Shown here: one piece after another, positions 1-7,843 of the stretch | How the letters are laid out: each line of letters begins with the position of its first letter | Position numbering within the stretch: position 1 is the first letter of the stretch | Assembly: GCA_009780585.1 (NCBI GenBank) | Contig: WQZS01000012.1 | Location: 1 to 64,000 of the forward strand | Direction of reading: 5' to 3' | DNA length: 64,000 bases | DNA from: Defluviitaleaceae bacterium | GTDB taxonomy: Bacteria > Bacillota > Clostridia > Lachnospirales > WQUN01 | Notes under the pieces: generated by a model | Databases searched by the model: none | Told to the model about the DNA's origin: nothing | What the model saw: the letters and a program-made list of their open reading frames with translations, nothing else | Position numbers and translations under genes: made by a program

Positions 1-6
1 CGCGAA

Positions 7-60
7 GTGGTTGCATCGGTTGCAAGCACCCGATGCCAACCACGTAACGCGCCCGTTCGC
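7..60 (+). repeat. Left bulged hairpin repeat flanking AlbA_2 gene
   Basis: The left arm GTGGTTGCATCGG (7-19) pairs with CCGATG-C-CAACCAC (30-43), leaving one bulged C at 36 and a 10-nt loop. The same hairpin recurs in the same orientation at 1571-1608, with two base pairs exchanged on both arms, so the pairing is kept while the bases differ. The similarity continues past the hairpin into CACGTAA and a CGCCCG block. The function is unknown. A bulged hairpin in direct orientation at both ends of a unit resembles the ends of IS200/IS605-like elements, but no transposase is present. Confidence 0.6.
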
Positions 61-92
61 CGTTAATCGTCCGATTGCGTAGGCGCTGCTTA

Positions 93-109
93 TGGAACAT
101 CCGCCCGCC
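93..109 (-). repeat. Inverted repeat, left copy (17 bp)
   Basis: TGGAACATCCGCCCGCC at this site is the exact reverse complement of 1508-1524. Similarity continues inward past the 17 bp, for example CCGATTGCG at 71-79 against CGCAATCGG at 1538-1546. The inverted modules lie between the two direct-repeat hairpins and enclose the single gene at 193-1482, so gene and repeats look like one unit. Confidence 0.6.
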
Positions 110-128
110 CCCGCCCCACTGGTGTCCG

Positions 129-162
129 ATATCTTGCATTGTGGCAAGATATATGTTGTAAT
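129..162 (+). promoter_or_regulatory. Dyad and promoter-like site upstream of AlbA_2 regulator
   Basis: A perfect 9-bp inverted repeat, ATATCTTGC (129-137) and GCAAGATAT (144-152), has a 6-nt spacer. It overlaps a plausible promoter, TTGCAT (135-140) and TGTAAT (157-162) with 16 bp between them. Because the downstream product carries a C-terminal winged-helix-like region, autoregulation through this dyad is plausible, but this is inference. Confidence 0.5.
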
Positions 163-192
163 AGGGTAAGTTAAAGACAAGGTGGGCTGAAA

Positions 193-1482
193 ATGCAAGA
201 ATCTAACCGAATTGAATATAAAAGCGAGTTGAACGATCGTTTTGAAAAAGCCGTTGTGTCGTTTTTAAATTATTCCGGCGGAGGCGAGATACTCGTTGGC
301 GTTGATGATAATGGCTGCCCTATCGGTTTAAACGATGTTGATAAAGTTCAACTTCAAATCGTTGACCGCATCCGAAATAACATCCGGCCGCAAACGCTTG
401 GATTATTCGATGTGATTTTAACGCAGATTGACAGTATAAATGTTATTCGTGTCATAGTGTCGTGCGGACAACAACGCCCGTATTACCTGCGCAAAAAGGG
501 AATGACAGAACAAGGTTGTTTCATCCGCGTTGGCAGTTCAGCGCAACCCATGACCGAGCAAATGATTGAAGAGCTGATTGCCAAGCGGCAGCAGATAACA
601 CTACAGACAACGAACGCACCACGCCAAAACTTAACTTTCAAACAACTCAGCATATATTACGAGGAAAAAAACCTTGACCCGACAGAGCAATTCATAAACA
701 GTCTTGACCTGCGGCAGAGCAACGGCGAATACAATTATATCGCGTATTTGTTAGCTGACGAAAACGGCGTATCGGTAAAAGTGGCGACATATGCCGGGAC
801 AGACAAAGTAGATTTACTCGAAACAAGGGAATACGGCAATCGTTGTCTGATAACAACGACACACCGGATTCTTGACCGCCTTGATTCCGAAAACCGAACA
901 TTTGCAAAGATTACCGCTAAAAACCGCCTTGAAAAAGAACGAGTGAACAGCATCGCGCTTAAAGAGGTTGTCATTAACGCAATCGTACACAACGATTACA
1001 CAAAAGGCGTTCCGCTTGTTGAGATATACGCGGACAGAATCGTTGTCACATCATGCGGCGGATTGGTTGCGGATTTATCGGAGGAGGATTTTTTCAAATG
1101 CCGTTCCATGCCACGCAACCGTGAGCTTATGCGCGTGTTCCGTGATATGGAGCTTGTAGAGCAAATCGGTTCGGGTATGAGCAGGATTCTCAAGGCGTAT
1201 GACCGTTCAATTTTTGAATTATCGCCGAGTTTTACAGTCGTAACGTTTCCATTTGAGGAAGCGTTCATTCCGCAAAATGGCATGGTAAACGGCAAGATAA
1301 TTGGCAAGATAAATTCTGTTCTTGATATATTAAAATACAATCCAAAAGCGACTATCCCTGATTTAATGGAAGCTACTGGTAAAGGTCAGCGCACAATATC
1401 GCGTGAGTTGAAGGAGTATCAAAAAGCAGGACTGCTTCGGCGCGAGGGTTCAAGAAAAACCGGGCATTGGGTTGTGGAGTGA
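193..1482 (+). CDS. AlbA_2 / divergent AAA-4 ATP-binding regulator
   Basis: This 429-residue protein is of the Schlafen-like AlbA_2 (divergent AAA-4) type, found in many accessory regions and often annotated as an ATP-binding or RecG-related transcriptional regulator. The AlbA_2 domain covers about residues 5-130 (RIEYKSEL, then GGEILVGVDDNG). A GHKL-like C-terminal ATP-binding region follows at about 245-355 (INAIVHNDY, EQIGSGMSRI). A winged helix at about 373-429 has the IPDLMEATGKGQRTISREL helix-turn-helix. AAGGTGGG precedes the ATG. The gene stands alone between inverted and direct repeats, which suggests a small mobile or defence-type cassette. No substrate can be named. Confidence 0.85.
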   Translation: MQESNRIEYKSELNDRFEKAVVSFLNYSGGGEILVGVDDNGCPIGLNDVDKVQLQIVDRIRNNIRPQTLGLFDVILTQIDSINVIRVIVSCGQQRPYYLRKKGMTEQGCFIRVGSSAQPMTEQMIEELIAKRQQITLQTTNAPRQNLTFKQLSIYYEEKNLDPTEQFINSLDLRQSNGEYNYIAYLLADENGVSVKVATYAGTDKVDLLETREYGNRCLITTTHRILDRLDSENRTFAKITAKNRLEKERVNSIALKEVVINAIVHNDYTKGVPLVEIYADRIVVTSCGGLVADLSEEDFFKCRSMPRNRELMRVFRDMELVEQIGSGMSRILKAYDRSIFELSPSFTVVTFPFEEAFIPQNGMVNGKIIGKINSVLDILKYNPKATIPDLMEATGKGQRTISRELKEYQKAGLLRREGSRKTGHWVVE

Positions 1483-1507
1483 TATTTTTATCAAAAATGG
1501 AGAGAGC

Positions 1508-1524
1508 GGCGGGCGGATGTTCCA
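1508..1524 (+). repeat. Inverted repeat, right copy (17 bp)
   Basis: GGCGGGCGGATGTTCCA is the exact inverse of 93-109, and a looser match continues to about 1560. It starts 26 bp past the stop codon of the AlbA_2 gene. Confidence 0.6.
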
Positions 1525-1570
1525 ACGCCGCGCTGAACGCAATCGGGTGATGAACGGCTCCGTGCGGTAA

Positions 1571-1625
1571 ATGGTTGTGTCGGTTGACAAGCACCCGACA
1601 CCAACCACGTAAGCCGCCCGCGCGC
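1571..1625 (+). repeat. Right bulged hairpin repeat
   Basis: This is the direct-repeat partner of 7-60. The stem TGGTTG-TGTCGG (1572-1583) pairs with CCGACA-C-CAACCA (1595-1607), keeping the single bulged C. Relative to the left copy, CA/TG became TG/CA, so two base pairs changed with compensation. The 11-nt loop and the downstream CACGTAA block are also conserved. Confidence 0.6.
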
Positions 1626-1689
1626 AAGAAGAACCGCAAGCCAACAGGCGAAGCGGGTCATGCATACATATGTTCTTGTTCAAATCATG

Positions 1690-1717
1690 TTGACATTGCG
1701 TTCTATTGCGTTATAAT
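1690..1717 (+). promoter_or_regulatory. Consensus sigma-A type promoter with no gene downstream
   Basis: A perfect -35 box TTGACA (1690-1695) and a perfect -10 box TATAAT (1712-1717) are separated by 16 bp. Both hexamers match the vegetative consensus exactly. The expected start of transcription is near 1724. No convincing coding region follows before the strong terminator at 1998-2044. Confidence 0.65.
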
Positions 1718-1933
1718 GGGCCCAAGCCGAGGTCATCTTATTGACGGACGGCACCATACGACCCTGACGTCATACGGTCATTCCGATTTCTGCGTACAAT
1801 CGTCCCTGATGCTTATGTTCCCGATTTTCAACTTCGCCGAGGCTTACACAAACGACCCTTCTGTACCGGCCGGCCGCGTCATTGGGGTTACGGGTATGCA
1901 TGTAACGGGCCCTCCCGACTGCTTTACGTACTT

Positions 1934-1999
1934 TTAAAACGAAAAATAACCGCAAACGACACGAAAGCCGCTTATTGATGCGGGCGGCTGAGTGACTAC
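1934..1999 (-). pseudogene. FGE/SUMF1-like C-terminal remnant A
   Basis: Read on the minus strand, the frame ends ...QPPASISGFRVVCGYFSF-stop. GFRVV a few residues before the stop is the hallmark end of formylglycine-generating-enzyme folds, which are also the variable-repeat ends of many diversity-generating retroelement targets. A close relative lies at 6526-6627. No N-terminal domain, start codon or reverse transcriptase is present, so this is read as a fragment. Confidence 0.45.
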
Positions 2000-2044
2000 C
2001 CTGCGCGGGGGCTCATTGAGATGCTCCTGCGCGGGGTTTTTTTA
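1998..2044 (+). terminator. Strong intrinsic terminator
   Basis: A 15-bp G-C rich stem (1998-2012 with 2023-2037, including a few G-U pairs) has a 10-nt loop and is followed by TTTTTTT at 2037-2043. The U-tract puts it on the plus strand. No plus-strand gene ends close by; it would close the orphan transcript starting near 1724. Confidence 0.75.
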
Positions 2045-2217
2045 TAATGAAGGCATGAATGAATAAAAATAGCGGGTATTAGTAAATAGACCTTCGGTTA
2101 AAGACCCTGCCCGATTGCTTGTCTATCCCCGTCGGCTTAACCATACACGTCGCGTTTTTCTTCCTAACCATAACATGGTAAAATAATAATAAGTACGAAA
2201 AGGAAAGGCGGTCTAAC

Positions 2218-3237
2218 ATTATAAACGAGGAATTATTACCCCAAAATCACACCGATTACAGCGAAATTATTTTAATTATTGAACGCGCCCGCGAGAACGC
2301 TTTTCGCGCTGTCAATCGCGAACTTATCTCAATGTATTGGGAAATTGGAAATTATGTCAGCGATAGAGTTAAAAGCGATGGTTGGGGGCGATCCGTGGTA
2401 AAGGATTTTTCACAATTTATCCAATCACAATATTTTGGAATACGTGGATTTTCGCCACAAAACATTTGGCGTATGAAGCAATTTTATGAAACATATTACG
2501 ATAACGAAAAACTCTCAACACTGTCGAGAGAAATTTCATGGTCGAATAACATACTCATTATGATGGGTGCGAAAACGGACGAGGCTCGTGAATTTTATCT
2601 TTTATTGACGCAAAAGAACAATTATACTGCCCGTGAATTGGATCGCCAAATAGACAGCAAACATTTTGAACGGACAATGATTTCCGACGAAAGGAATAAA
2701 TTGTTTATCTCTAAAAGCCCCGGATTGACCGCTCTGCGCGATAATTATGTTTTAGAATTTCTTGACATACCTGAAAACCATAAAGAGGTGGAGTTGCGTA
2801 AAGCAATAATCACTAACCTACGCGATTTTATATTGGAGTTCGGCAAAGACTTTTCTTTGATGGGAGAAGAATATCGCATACAAGTTGGAAATACGGACTT
2901 CCATATCGACCTGTTGTTGTTTAACCGTGAATTAGCTTGTCTTGTTGCCATAGAATTAAAAGTAAAAAAATTCAAACCGGAATATCTTGGACAACTTGAA
3001 TTTTATCTTGAAGCCCTCGACCGTGATGTCCGCAAACCGAACGAAAATCCGAGCGTTGGGCTTATTCTCTGTGCCGGAAAGGACGATGCGGTTGTTGAAT
3101 ATGCTTTGAGCCGCAGTATGTCACCTGCGCTTATAGCCGATTATCAACTGCATCTACCTAATAAAACATTGTTGGAAAACAAGCTCCGAGAACTAAAAGA
3201 GCTTGCGGATGCGGAATCGGATGATAACGAAGATTGA
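2218..3237 (+). CDS. YhcG / DUF1016 family PDDEXK nuclease-like protein
   Basis: This matches the YhcG/DUF1016 family: an N-terminal helical DUF1016_N domain and a C-terminal PDDEXK nuclease-like domain. The nuclease motif is visible as HIDLLLFNRELACLVAIELK, with the D and ExK of the fold. The first ATG is at 2332, but the frame is open upstream and encodes family-like sequence (ERARENAFRAVNRELISMYW). AAAGGCGG at 2204-2211 sits correctly before an ATT codon at 2218, and no ATG, GTG or TTG lies between 2218 and 2332. The chosen start is therefore a rare ATT; ATG 2332 would lose about 38 conserved residues. Such proteins are often associated with restriction or mobile loci. Confidence 0.8.
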   Translation: MINEELLPQNHTDYSEIILIIERARENAFRAVNRELISMYWEIGNYVSDRVKSDGWGRSVVKDFSQFIQSQYFGIRGFSPQNIWRMKQFYETYYDNEKLSTLSREISWSNNILIMMGAKTDEAREFYLLLTQKNNYTARELDRQIDSKHFERTMISDERNKLFISKSPGLTALRDNYVLEFLDIPENHKEVELRKAIITNLRDFILEFGKDFSLMGEEYRIQVGNTDFHIDLLLFNRELACLVAIELKVKKFKPEYLGQLEFYLEALDRDVRKPNENPSVGLILCAGKDDAVVEYALSRSMSPALIADYQLHLPNKTLLENKLRELKELADAESDDNED

Positions 3238-3353
3238 GGATGTATCAACTGACCCTACCGAAAGGAAGAACCAAGAAAAATGCTCACCCATGCTTGAGGT
3301 TTCCAGTATATCCGCTATCGCTTTGTTGTTTCTTCCTCGCCCGCGCAAGAACT

Positions 3354-3385
3354 CCAACAAAACGGCAAAGTCGATTGACTTCGCC
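3354..3385 (-). terminator. Possible terminator of hybrid kinase gene
   Basis: GGCAAAGTC (3364-3372) and GACTTCGCC (3377-3385) form a 9-bp stem with one mismatch and a GATT loop. On the minus strand it is followed by GTTTTGTT, a weak U-tract. It lies about 20 bp past the stop of the kinase gene. Confidence 0.45.
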
Positions 3386-3405
3386 TGGTTTCAATTCGCA
3401 AAAAT

Positions 3406-6400
3406 CTATAAATAATCAGCAATCAATTCCAATACTTTATCATAATCCAACGGTTTACCGACATGCCCGTTCATCCCGACTTTAAGGCATTTATCAACAT
3501 CTTCCGCAAATGTGTTTGCCGTCATCGCTATTATGGGTATGGTTTTGGCTTTTGGCGTTTCCAGCGCCCGTATGCTTTCTGTCGCTTCGTATCCGTTCAT
3601 TTGCGGCATTTGCAAATCCATAAAAATCATGTCGTATTTTTCGGGGGATTCGCTAAACATAGCGACCGCTTCCTTACCGTTTACAGCGCAGTCGATTTCC
3701 AACAATGACGGTTCTAAGAGCGTAATAAAAATTTCGCGGTTTATCTCCACATCCTCAGCCAATAGTATACGGCGGTTTGCAAATTGCGGCACGGATTTTT
3801 GCTTTATATTATTGTTACGTGTATCCTCCGCCATTCCCAAACAATCGTTGATTGCATCAATTATGGTGAACGGAAACAATGGTTTGGATAAATATTTGTC
3901 AATATATGTGTGATTATCGTTGTTGCTTGCCGCGTTTACCGCATCAGCCGAAAAGAGAACAACCGCGGCGTTTTTAAGGTTTTCCGTTTTTGTTTTTAGT
4001 ATTTTTGCCAGTTCAATGCCGTCAATACCGGGCAGCCGCCAATCAATAAAACAGATGTCGTAAATTCTGCCCTGTTCAATAAGTTTAAGGGCTTCTTCAC
4101 CGCTTAAAACCGTATCACAGCATTTAATGCCTAACTCGTCGGTTATTTTCGTAAAGAAATCCAATGTATCCTGTTCGTCATCCACCGCGAGGACGCGGAC
4201 ATTGCTCCAAATTACCCCGCGTTTCAGTAGGCGATGTTCTTTCGCCTCGCCCCGTTTAACCTTAATTGTAAAAATAAAGGAGGCTCCCTTTCCAATTTCG
4301 GATTCAACCCATATTTCACCGCCCATCATTTCCACAATATTCTTAGAAATCGAAAGCCCAAGTCCCGTTCCTTCAAATTGGCGCGATACATTGTTTTCGG
4401 ACTGCCAAAAAGGACGGAACAGATTGGATTGCTGTTCCTTGTCTATGCCAATGCCGGAATCCGTCACCGTTACTTTAACGGTACAAACGCCGTCTTCTTC
4501 ACCGAGTAAACATGTATCGATGCGGATAGAACCTTCTTCCGGCGTAAACTTTACCGCATTGCCCAAAAGATTGGTGATCACTTGCGCAAGCCGCTGTTCA
4601 TCGCCAATTATAATTTCAGGGATGCTTGTGTCCACGGATACGTTGAATTTTATTTGTTTTTTGTGTATTTGCAAACTGATGATATTAACAACCTTATGAA
4701 GCGTTTTTTCAAAATTAAATTCGGATAATGAAAGGTTAAATGTTCCCGATTCGATTTTTGACATATCCAATATACTATTAATTATCCCCAGCAAAAGCCC
4801 GGATGCTTCCTCGATTCTTTCAAAGCAGTTATTCTTTTGCTTCGTATCGGCAGAGGATTTACCGATGTTCGTCATACCCGTTATCGCGTTTAGGGGGGTG
4901 CGGATTTCATGGTTTATATTCGCTAAAAAAACACTTTTCGCACGGTTTGCCGCCTGCGCTTCTTCCGTCGCGTTTACCAGCGCGGTTATGTCAATCGCGT
5001 GTTGCAAGTGAACCTTTCGCCCGTCGGGCCAGTCGATCAGACAGTCAAAATGGCGTACATGGACGCCGCCAAGTTCGGGTATATGCTCTTCCCATACGAT
5101 AACTTTATCCGGTTCTTTTTTAAGTTCATAACACGGGCAAAAACCGCACATTGAATCACGATTGCGAAGGACTTTATAACAATATTGTCCGGTTGCGTCA
5201 TCACCTTTTACGTTAAACGCATTTTTCAACCAAGTATTTATAAATAATATTTCGCCGGTTTCGGGGACGGTTGTATAAATAGCCGCGTCAATGCTGTTTA
5301 ATATATTTTCCAACGCTCTGAGGGAGTTGTTTTTTACTTCTGTTGCCTTATTTGCCTCGTTTAGCGCATTTTCCAACTGATATGATGTTTCGTGTAAATT
5401 ATTTACCATTTTCTTTCTGTCGGTAATGTCTATCAACGAACCGCAAGCGCGGAGCGGTGCGCCGTCTCTATCACGTACGGTTTCACACGCCTCCGAATAA
5501 TAGGCGTATTCGCCGTTTTTCTTTAACAAGCGGTATTCAACATCAAAAGGTGTGTTGCCGGTCGCGTCATATAAATGCGCTTTCAAAGCGTTTAGGGTCA
5601 CTTCCGCATCGTCGGGATGCAGTTTATCCGCCCAACTGGATAATACATTGGGGAAATCCGTTTCATCGGAGTAACCGATCAAATTTCTGAACTGATCCGA
5701 ATAGACATTGATATTTGCGGGGTTGAACGGGTCGGTTTTTTGAATCATTAAATCCCATAACCCGATGCGCTCCGATTGAACCACCAAGTTTAGCTTGGTA
5801 AGTTGGATTTCATTTTGGTTATGCACGCTTTTTTGCTTGGCTTCCAGTCTTCTTACATAATACATGGGGATCCATATAAGCACAAAAAAAGCCAAAAAGG
5901 AAATTCCAAACATCGTCCACGCGTAATTACTGCTTCTTTCGAGTGGAACGCTAAGCGAAATCAATACGCCTATCAAGCCTATGGTTTCATTATCTTCATT
6001 AAAAATAGGCGCATATGCCGAAATACCCCAAGTACCGTCTATGTTGAGCCTGTAAATATCGGTTACATGGGCTGTGCCGTATTCAAATGTATCAAAAGCG
6101 GCTTGCGGAAAAATAGATAACGGTACATGGCCGTTTAAACCAAAAATGTTGCCGTGTCCTTCTATGTACATGATCATACCGAACTCGGGGTCAAATGTGC
6201 CGCCGTAGAAATACAGCAAATTCTCTTCTTCTTTGATCCTTTCAAATTGCCCTTGCAAGCGCATATAATGTTCGTTTTTTTCATTTGTATTGAGGGCATA
6301 CCAAAATTCGTTCGCATCTATAGCCATGGCGGCGGTTTTTGCAATCGCCACAGACCTGTTGGAGTAATTACGGATGGATTCGTTCCTTTGGAATAAAAAA

Positions 6401-6522
6401 CCGGAAGTGCCGATAATCACGGTATTTAATAAAACAATGAGTAAGACAATCATCGTGATTTTAGTTGTTGTCGACATTGCCCTTACTCGGTTGAAGAGCA
6501 TTAGGCACTTGTTTTTTAACAT
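3406..6522 (-). CDS. Membrane hybrid histidine kinase with two receiver domains
   Basis: The protein has 1038 residues. A first membrane segment (about 20-43) and a second (about 202-222) enclose an extracytoplasmic sensor of Cache-like size. Two PAS domains follow (about 245-370 and 400-515). The HisKA domain contains FLANINHEIRTPLNAITGM with His538, and the ATPase domain has GTGLGLSISKNIVEMMGG. Two receivers follow, with phosphoacceptors Asp827 (FIDWRLPGIDG) and Asp969 (FMDLQMPQMNG). The second PAS carries a cysteine cluster (Cys448, then CGFCPC at 459-464) that could bind metal or sense redox. There is no output domain, so a partner elsewhere is expected. AGAGGG precedes the ATG and overlaps the FGE-like remnant. 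Confidence 0.9.
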   Translation of the reverse strand: MLKNKCLMLFNRVRAMSTTTKITMIVLLIVLLNTVIIGTSGFLFQRNESIRNYSNRSVAIAKTAAMAIDANEFWYALNTNEKNEHYMRLQGQFERIKEEENLLYFYGGTFDPEFGMIMYIEGHGNIFGLNGHVPLSIFPQAAFDTFEYGTAHVTDIYRLNIDGTWGISAYAPIFNEDNETIGLIGVLISLSVPLERSSNYAWTMFGISFLAFFVLIWIPMYYVRRLEAKQKSVHNQNEIQLTKLNLVVQSERIGLWDLMIQKTDPFNPANINVYSDQFRNLIGYSDETDFPNVLSSWADKLHPDDAEVTLNALKAHLYDATGNTPFDVEYRLLKKNGEYAYYSEACETVRDRDGAPLRACGSLIDITDRKKMVNNLHETSYQLENALNEANKATEVKNNSLRALENILNSIDAAIYTTVPETGEILFINTWLKNAFNVKGDDATGQYCYKVLRNRDSMCGFCPCYELKKEPDKVIVWEEHIPELGGVHVRHFDCLIDWPDGRKVHLQHAIDITALVNATEEAQAANRAKSVFLANINHEIRTPLNAITGMTNIGKSSADTKQKNNCFERIEEASGLLLGIINSILDMSKIESGTFNLSLSEFNFEKTLHKVVNIISLQIHKKQIKFNVSVDTSIPEIIIGDEQRLAQVITNLLGNAVKFTPEEGSIRIDTCLLGEEDGVCTVKVTVTDSGIGIDKEQQSNLFRPFWQSENNVSRQFEGTGLGLSISKNIVEMMGGEIWVESEIGKGASFIFTIKVKRGEAKEHRLLKRGVIWSNVRVLAVDDEQDTLDFFTKITDELGIKCCDTVLSGEEALKLIEQGRIYDICFIDWRLPGIDGIELAKILKTKTENLKNAAVVLFSADAVNAASNNDNHTYIDKYLSKPLFPFTIIDAINDCLGMAEDTRNNNIKQKSVPQFANRRILLAEDVEINREIFITLLEPSLLEIDCAVNGKEAVAMFSESPEKYDMIFMDLQMPQMNGYEATESIRALETPKAKTIPIIAMTANTFAEDVDKCLKVGMNGHVGKPLDYDKVLELIADYL

Positions 6523-6525
6523 TGT

Positions 6526-6627
6526 TCAATCCCTCTTAATCTGCCTTACACGGCAAACAACACGAAAACCGCTTATATGGTGCGGGCGAGTTGGCAAATA
6601 TATGGGTACAATAAGGATGCCGATAAC
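6526..6627 (-). pseudogene. FGE/SUMF1-like C-terminal remnant B
   Basis: The minus-strand frame reads ...YLPTRPHHISGFRVVC followed by RVRQIKRD and a stop. It aligns with remnant A (1934-1999) at about 80 percent of bases over roughly 45 nt. It begins directly after, and in frame with, the stop codon of the M23 peptidase gene, and it ends within the leader of the hybrid kinase. Only the last 33 codons remain, with no start codon. It could be a relic of a variable-repeat target gene or of an ordinary FGE-like gene. Confidence 0.45.
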
Positions 6628-7830
6628 TTACCTTGGTAAATATCCTATGGGATTAACATGATTGCCGTTACGCCGTACCTCAAAGTGCAAATGCGGTCCG
6701 GTGGAATTGCCCGAGGAGCCGACGAGTCCGATTACCTGTCCGGCGTGTACCTCCTGCCCTTCCCTCACCAACATGCGCGACAGGTGGGCATACCGCGTTT
6801 CATAGTTATTGGCGTGTTGCAAAATGATCACCGTACCGTAACCGCCGTTCCATCCGGTAGTCGCGCTGATTACGAACCCATGCTGGGCGGCGACGACCTC
6901 CGCGCCCATTATACCGCTTCCGGCGATATCGACCCCCGTGTGGAATTGGGTTTGCCTGCGGTTAAAGGGGTTGGGGCGGTTGCCGTACCCGCTGGAAATG
7001 TTCCAAAACCCCGGTACAGGCCACAACATCGAACCGCCGGTCAAACGGGCGGCGCGCTCCGCCATTTCCCGCTGTATCCGCGCTTGGCGTTCGGCTTCCA
7101 GGCGTGCCTCTTCACGGGCGATTTGCTGCGCGACCGTGCGTTCCTGGGCTTGGTCGGCCGCCAGCATTTCTTCAAAGGTTTGGCGGTTAACCATCAACGC
7201 GTCATGCCGTTCTTGCCATTGCTCCATCAGGAGCTCCAATTCGGCGGCGTTGCGCTCCAATTCGATCATCAATGATGTTAATGTATTTTCCAGCCGTGCC
7301 GCGTCCTCCACGATATCCAAGTAGCGTTCGTTCGCTTCCTCCAAACGCTTCAGCATTTGCTGATCCTGCCGCGCGATTTGCGTCATCCATTCCATACGCA
7401 GCATAAAGTCGCGCACGCTGGTGGACTGCACAAGTACGTCCATGAGGTTCGGCTGCCCGCGTTCGTGCAACGCGCGCAGACGGTCGTGGACGATGACCTC
7501 CTGCGAATCACGGTAGGCACGGGCGTTCTCCAATTCGAGGATGGCTTGATCGTACCGTTCCCGCACGATGGCGATGTCTGTATCGAGGATGAGCATATCC
7601 TCCAACAATTGCATCATTTCCTCGTCGATGCGATCCATTTCCCGTTCGGCTTCGGTGATTTGGCGGTTGGTGTCGGCGATGTTCCTCCTCGCTTCGTTAA
7701 TGTTCCTTTGCAAAGCGGTGTGGTTGTTGCGCAGTTCTTGTAAATTCACTTGCGCTATAATCGAAAGCGCGGGGACAAACATCACCGCAATCATAATAAC
7801 CAAGATTATTTTTTTAATTATACCCCGCAT
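6628..7830 (-). CDS. Coiled-coil M23 peptidoglycan hydrolase (EnvC/PcsB-like)
   Basis: This is an exported protein of 400 residues. An N-terminal signal or anchor segment (about 7-26) is followed by a long coiled coil (about 30-260) rich in E, R, Q and A heptads, and a C-terminal LytM/M23 domain (about 268-400). The zinc site is complete: His297 and Asp301 (HTGVD), His348 (YAHLS), and His380/His382 (HLHFE). It lies 13 bp downstream of ftsX, the standard place for the hydrolase or activator driven by FtsEX during cell-wall cleavage at division. AGGGGG precedes the ATG. Unlike EnvC, the active-site residues look intact, so direct endopeptidase activity is likely. Confidence 0.9.
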   Translation of the reverse strand: MRGIIKKIILVIMIAVMFVPALSIIAQVNLQELRNNHTALQRNINEARRNIADTNRQITEAEREMDRIDEEMMQLLEDMLILDTDIAIVRERYDQAILELENARAYRDSQEVIVHDRLRALHERGQPNLMDVLVQSTSVRDFMLRMEWMTQIARQDQQMLKRLEEANERYLDIVEDAARLENTLTSLMIELERNAAELELLMEQWQERHDALMVNRQTFEEMLAADQAQERTVAQQIAREEARLEAERQARIQREMAERAARLTGGSMLWPVPGFWNISSGYGNRPNPFNRRQTQFHTGVDIAGSGIMGAEVVAAQHGFVISATTGWNGGYGTVIILQHANNYETRYAHLSRMLVREGQEVHAGQVIGLVGSSGNSTGPHLHFEVRRNGNHVNPIGYLPR

Positions 7831-7843
7831 ATGTACCCCCTGT

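Larger units (their letters stand above)
1724..2044 (+). ncRNA. Candidate orphan transcript (about 320 nt)
   Basis: This unit is defined by the consensus promoter just upstream and the strong intrinsic terminator at its end. The intergenic stretch 1483-2217 is otherwise free of a believable gene. A plus-strand open frame at 1575-1937 starts before the promoter and has no family features. Inside the unit, AGCCGC (1966-1971) and GCGGCT (1984-1989) form a further short hairpin. The 3' part is antisense to an FGE-like protein remnant, so a decayed gene with chance signals is the main alternative. Confidence 0.35.

Noticed and set aside
1..1625. Integron attC-like cassette
   Set aside because: No GTTRRRY core or RYYYAAC inverse core was found at the hairpins and no integrase is present.
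1575..1937. Plus-strand open frame of 120 residues
   Set aside because: It starts within the right hairpin repeat, before the consensus promoter, has no ribosome site and no family-like sequence.
1770..1955. Minus-strand frame with GRYRRVVC as a third FGE-like remnant
   Set aside because: Only the short RRVVC stretch resembles the motif and the rest does not align, so the case is too weak.
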